From Flavobacterium soyae (lineage in GTDB: Bacteria > Bacteroidota > Bacteroidia > Flavobacteriales > Flavobacteriaceae), in contig NZ_JAJQXA010000020.1 in NCBI RefSeq assembly GCF_021245985.1, forward strand, positions 20,529-84,528: a DNA stretch of 64,000 nt. Reading direction: 5' to 3'. Of this stretch, positions 61,797 through 64,000 are shown piece by piece. Each line of letters opens with the position of its first letter. Position 1 is the stretch's first letter. The notes under the pieces were generated by a model that saw nothing but the letters and a program-made list of their open reading frames with translations, made no database searches and was not told the DNA's origin. The position numbers and the translations under genes are program-made.

Positions 61797-62408
61797 TTTT
61801 ATTGATTTTATTGAGTAGAATTATAATTTGCTAAGGTATTTAAAAGTTCTCTTTTATGATTGTGATTGTTGTGATAAATTGTAACGTTTTTTTAGCCGCG
61901 AATCGCACGAATTTATATCATTTTTTTGTTTTTTCTGATTTGAAATTGAATTTCAGGTTGCAATTTAACTGCTTTTTGATAATCGTTTTTATGGATTTCC
62001 GTAGTTTTAAAATAATTTGTAAAAATCCACAAGCTTTAGAATGAATTTTGGAAAAACGCAGAGCGAAGCTTTGGGAGCAAGGTTTTTATTTACAGCCACA
62101 GATTAAAAAGATTAAAAGGATTTTTTGAATTGTCTCCAGTTTTAGCCGGACGCTATTCAATTTAAATAAAAATTTTGTTCCCGAAACTTTGGGACCGCGC
62201 TTTTGTTAAATTAAATGAGGTACAATCCCTACGGGATATTTTTTTAATGGATTTTTTTTCTACCGATATTTTGCTCCTAAAGGAGCATTTTTAGAATTAT
62301 CTTTCTGCATAATATCCCATAGGTACAAAATATAGGTAGAAAAAAAATATAAGCAGACAGAAAAATGCCCCGTTAGGGGTTATATATAAATTTTAAAAAA
62401 AATCATTT
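61797..62408. repeat. Gene-free region filled with repeat fragments
   Basis: A 62-codon open frame at 61856 is not supported. Pieces seen: CCGCGAATCGCACGAATTT (61894-61912), CCACAGATTAAAAAGATTA (62095-62113), a half family A unit near 62128 (GTCTCCAGTTTTAGCCGG), and a composite element to 62400 with GCTCCTAAAGGAGC and CCCCGTTAGGGG palindromes. Promoter of the DUF2130 gene should lie near its start. Confidence 0.65.
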
Positions 62409-62861
62409 TTAAGAAGGTGCCGAAAACTTTGTTCTTAAATTAAAAACTAAATTTGAAGCTCCGTTTTGCTGTAAATAATCTAATTTGTCAACTGCTTCAT
62501 TAAGAGTAGGAATATGTCCTTTAGGAATCCACCACATTGCGGTGTGTGCCTTTCCGAATTTTTGAAACCATTCTTTTCGGCGTTTTAAAAACTCACTGTG
62601 AAACGTTTTGTACATATAATGTTCCAGAGTTTCGATGTTTTCCCAAACAGAAACATTTACAATTATCTGTTCGTCATTGTACGGATTTAGGTTTGTAGCA
62701 TTGTAACTATCATCTTTTAATCTCCAAACGAAGCCTTCACTGTTTTCGGCTAAAGTGTTTACTAAATCTAAGTTGTCTACAAATTCTTTCATGATAGGAT
62801 CGTTGATATCGACTCCTTTCATTTTGGCAATATTGATTTCAGCGAGATGATATTTGCTCAT
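62409..62861 (-). CDS. DUF3291-family protein
   Basis: 150 residues. YHLAEINIAKMKGVD at the start, then EGFVWRLKDD, IIVNVSVWENIETLEHYMY and AMWWIPKGHIPTLNEAVDKL match DUF3291, a small family related to dimeric alpha-beta-barrel monooxygenases. Activity unknown. No operon partner with close spacing. Confidence 0.9.
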   Translation of the reverse strand: MSKYHLAEINIAKMKGVDINDPIMKEFVDNLDLVNTLAENSEGFVWRLKDDSYNATNLNPYNDEQIIVNVSVWENIETLEHYMYKTFHSEFLKRRKEWFQKFGKAHTAMWWIPKGHIPTLNEAVDKLDYLQQNGASNLVFNLRTKFSAPS

Positions 62862-62920
62862 ACTTAATATGATTAAAGATGAAGCAAGTTAGTTTTTTGA
62901 AAGTAAATTATTTTAACTTT

Positions 62921-63199
62921 TTATAATATTTGTGTTGTTTTATAAACCTGAATTGGAGAAGCAATTAGAGGTTCTGTTTTTGCAATGAAATCCTGTAAGT
63001 ACGATTGGTTATTGTGTATGTCAAGACCATCCTGATCTTTCCATTCTTCCCAAATGATAAAAACATTTTCAGCAGTATGAAGATCATAACGAACACAAGC
63101 AGCTTCTTTTCTGGTTTCTGTCACCAAATGATTCAGCATGCTTTGAACTTGGTTTATGTTTTCTTTTTTGCTTTTTAGAATTGCTGTAATGGATATCAT
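62921..63199 (-). CDS. Antibiotic biosynthesis monooxygenase (ABM) domain protein
   Basis: 92 residues: MISITAILKSKKENI, ACVRYDLHTAENVFIIWEEW and LQDFIAKTEPLI fit the ABM/YgiN quinol monooxygenase fold. It follows the oxidoreductase gene by 2 bases, which is the usual pairing of YgiN-type with MdaB-type quinone reductases. Confidence 0.9.
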   Translation of the reverse strand: MISITAILKSKKENINQVQSMLNHLVTETRKEAACVRYDLHTAENVFIIWEEWKDQDGLDIHNNQSYLQDFIAKTEPLIASPIQVYKTTQIL

Positions 63200-63201
63200 A
63201 A

Positions 63202-63804
63202 TTATAAAGTTTTAAAGATTTGTTCTAAATGATTGGTATATTCATACTTAAAGATACTAATATTTTCAGATGTAGCACCTTTTTCAACGTCGTGGAAATG
63301 GAAACCGTTTAGTTTTTCCATACCTACAAATTTATTCATTTTATGGAAACCAAACATAACTCCTTCATCTACAGAAGTTTCATTGAAGAATTCTCCCGGA
63401 AGTGTAAAAGCTGCAGCAGGCGCATTCCAGCTTGTGGTCAGCATATATTTACGTCCGTGAAGAAGTCCGCCAGTTCCATAGTTAATGTCAGGATTTGTTC
63501 TGGTTCTGCCGTCGCTTTTGTAAATCCCTTTGTTGTGTCCGGCAGTGAAAACGTCGTCAATATATTTTTTAAAAAGATTTGGTAATTGAAACCACCAAAC
63601 CGGTGTGTGATACACTACAACATCTGCCCAAACGAATTTTTCGACTTCTTCATCAAGATCAATTTCTTGTTTGATATCGGTTGTTTTTATTTCGTAATTT
63701 TTACTTTTTAAGTATTCGATTGTCCAGTTGGTAACGGTTTCGTTGAATTTTCCGCCTGAATGTGCAAAATTTTGACTTCCGTTGATAATAAATATTTTCT
63801 TCAT
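63202..63804 (-). CDS. NAD(P)H-dependent quinone oxidoreductase (MdaB-like flavodoxin fold)
   Basis: 200 residues from ATG 63804 (MKKIFIINGSQNFAHSGGKF); a longer in-frame start 84 bases upstream adds residues unlike the family. VVYHTPVWWFQLPNLFKKYID and TTSWNAPAAAFTLPGEFF are typical of MdaB/NQO-like FMN or FAD quinone reductases. Together with the ABM protein it may cycle quinones to avoid radical formation. Confidence 0.92.
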   Translation of the reverse strand: MKKIFIINGSQNFAHSGGKFNETVTNWTIEYLKSKNYEIKTTDIKQEIDLDEEVEKFVWADVVVYHTPVWWFQLPNLFKKYIDDVFTAGHNKGIYKSDGRTRTNPDINYGTGGLLHGRKYMLTTSWNAPAAAFTLPGEFFNETSVDEGVMFGFHKMNKFVGMEKLNGFHFHDVEKGATSENISIFKYEYTNHLEQIFKTL

Positions 63805-63875
63805 TTTACTTTTTATTCTGATGAATTTGGGTTGCGTGAGGGATAGGAGCGATATTTCCCGATTTAGAAAAACAA

Positions 63876-63908
63876 GAGGCTGTCTCAAAAGGACAGCTTC
63901 TTTTTTTT
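63876..63908 (+). terminator. Hairpin with T-run, repeat-derived
   Basis: GAGGCTGTC (63876-63884) pairs with GACAGCTTC (63892-63900), then eight T (63901-63908). The block GAGGCTGTCTCAAAAG is also at 16920-16935. The A-rich left side makes it a possible terminator for a minus-strand gene beyond the right edge as well. Bases 63909-64000 show no clear coding frame. Confidence 0.65.
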
Positions 63909-64000
63909 GGTAAAAACAAGATTGTCCACTAAAAACATTAATTCAGGTTTTTCGGATTCCACTTTCAAGATAATTTTTTATTTCTTGCTGATTTTAGGTA

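Noticed and set aside
61856..62044. 62-residue plus-strand ORF
   Set aside because: It overlaps the DUF2130 promoter region and repeat fragments, with codon use unlike nearby genes.
16920..63891. Insertion sequence bounded by GAGGCTGTCTCAAAAG
   Set aside because: The 16-mer resembles known IS ends and occurs twice, but in the same orientation 47 kb apart and without a transposase; each copy is part of a hairpin with a T-run.
1..64000. tRNA or rRNA genes
   Set aside because: No cloverleaf-like GTTCGA arms with acceptor pairing or rRNA-like conserved stretches were found in any gap.

Overview
The window comes from a low-GC Bacteroidota chromosome, most likely a Flavobacterium. The evidence is AT-rich intergenic DNA, SusC/SusD pairs, A-rich start contexts in place of strong Shine-Dalgarno sites, -7 promoter elements of the TAnnTTTG type, and many short palindromic intergenic repeats. 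I see no tRNA, rRNA, CRISPR array, transposase or prophage.

Region 1 (1-15415, minus strand) deals with sulfur. A SusC-SusD-sulfatase operon (14455 to 7886) is followed by a 39-residue membrane protein and a fatty acid hydroxylase-family protein. Next come a family 2A encapsulin shell (5691-4771) and its overlapping cargo cysteine desulfurase (4787-2853), which carries a natural ~235-residue low-complexity N-terminal extension, then a second SusC running off the left edge. Only the last ~70 residues of a cysteine synthase-like gene remain (5796-6014), abutting a palindromic repeat. Far upstream of the SusC-SusD-sulfatase operon is a 10-codon ORF with two adjacent Cys codons, followed by RNA hairpins. 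This looks like a cysteine-sensing leader peptide.

Region 2 (15416-25380, plus) is a nitrate uptake and reduction cluster: two NarK-type transporters, a third divergent MFS transporter, a multi-spanning putative cytochrome b, a molybdopterin nitrate reductase, a four-cluster ferredoxin, a Rieske protein and a small membrane protein. Together they look like a quinol-linked, cytoplasm-facing nitrate reductase. Region 3 (25543-33116, plus) supplies its cofactors: moeA, mobA, moaD, moeB, moaE, fused moaC-moaB and moaA for molybdopterin, plus a SUMT for siroheme and a TauE/SafE permease.

Region 4 (33331-58756) is a second, assimilatory set. It holds a 1172-residue nitrate reductase fused to an NAD(P)H/FAD domain and a BFD domain, a sulfite/nitrite-reductase-like protein ending in rubredoxin, an Fnr/Crp regulator with N-terminal cysteines, two alginate-export-type porins, an NrtABD-like nitrate ABC transporter, a third NarK, a NarX/NarL-like two-component system, a DUF4202 protein, and NirD/NirB. 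A toxin-antitoxin pair, a methyltransferase, an EEP hydrolase and two small exported proteins sit in the middle. Several promoters share TACTTAT/TACGTAT inverted motifs, which suggests one nitrate regulon.

Region 5 (58757-64000) is ordinary: two META-domain lipoproteins, a DUF2130 coiled-coil protein, a DUF3291 protein, an ABM monooxygenase and an NAD(P)H oxidoreductase. All function calls rest on reading motifs in the translated sequence. No database search was possible.
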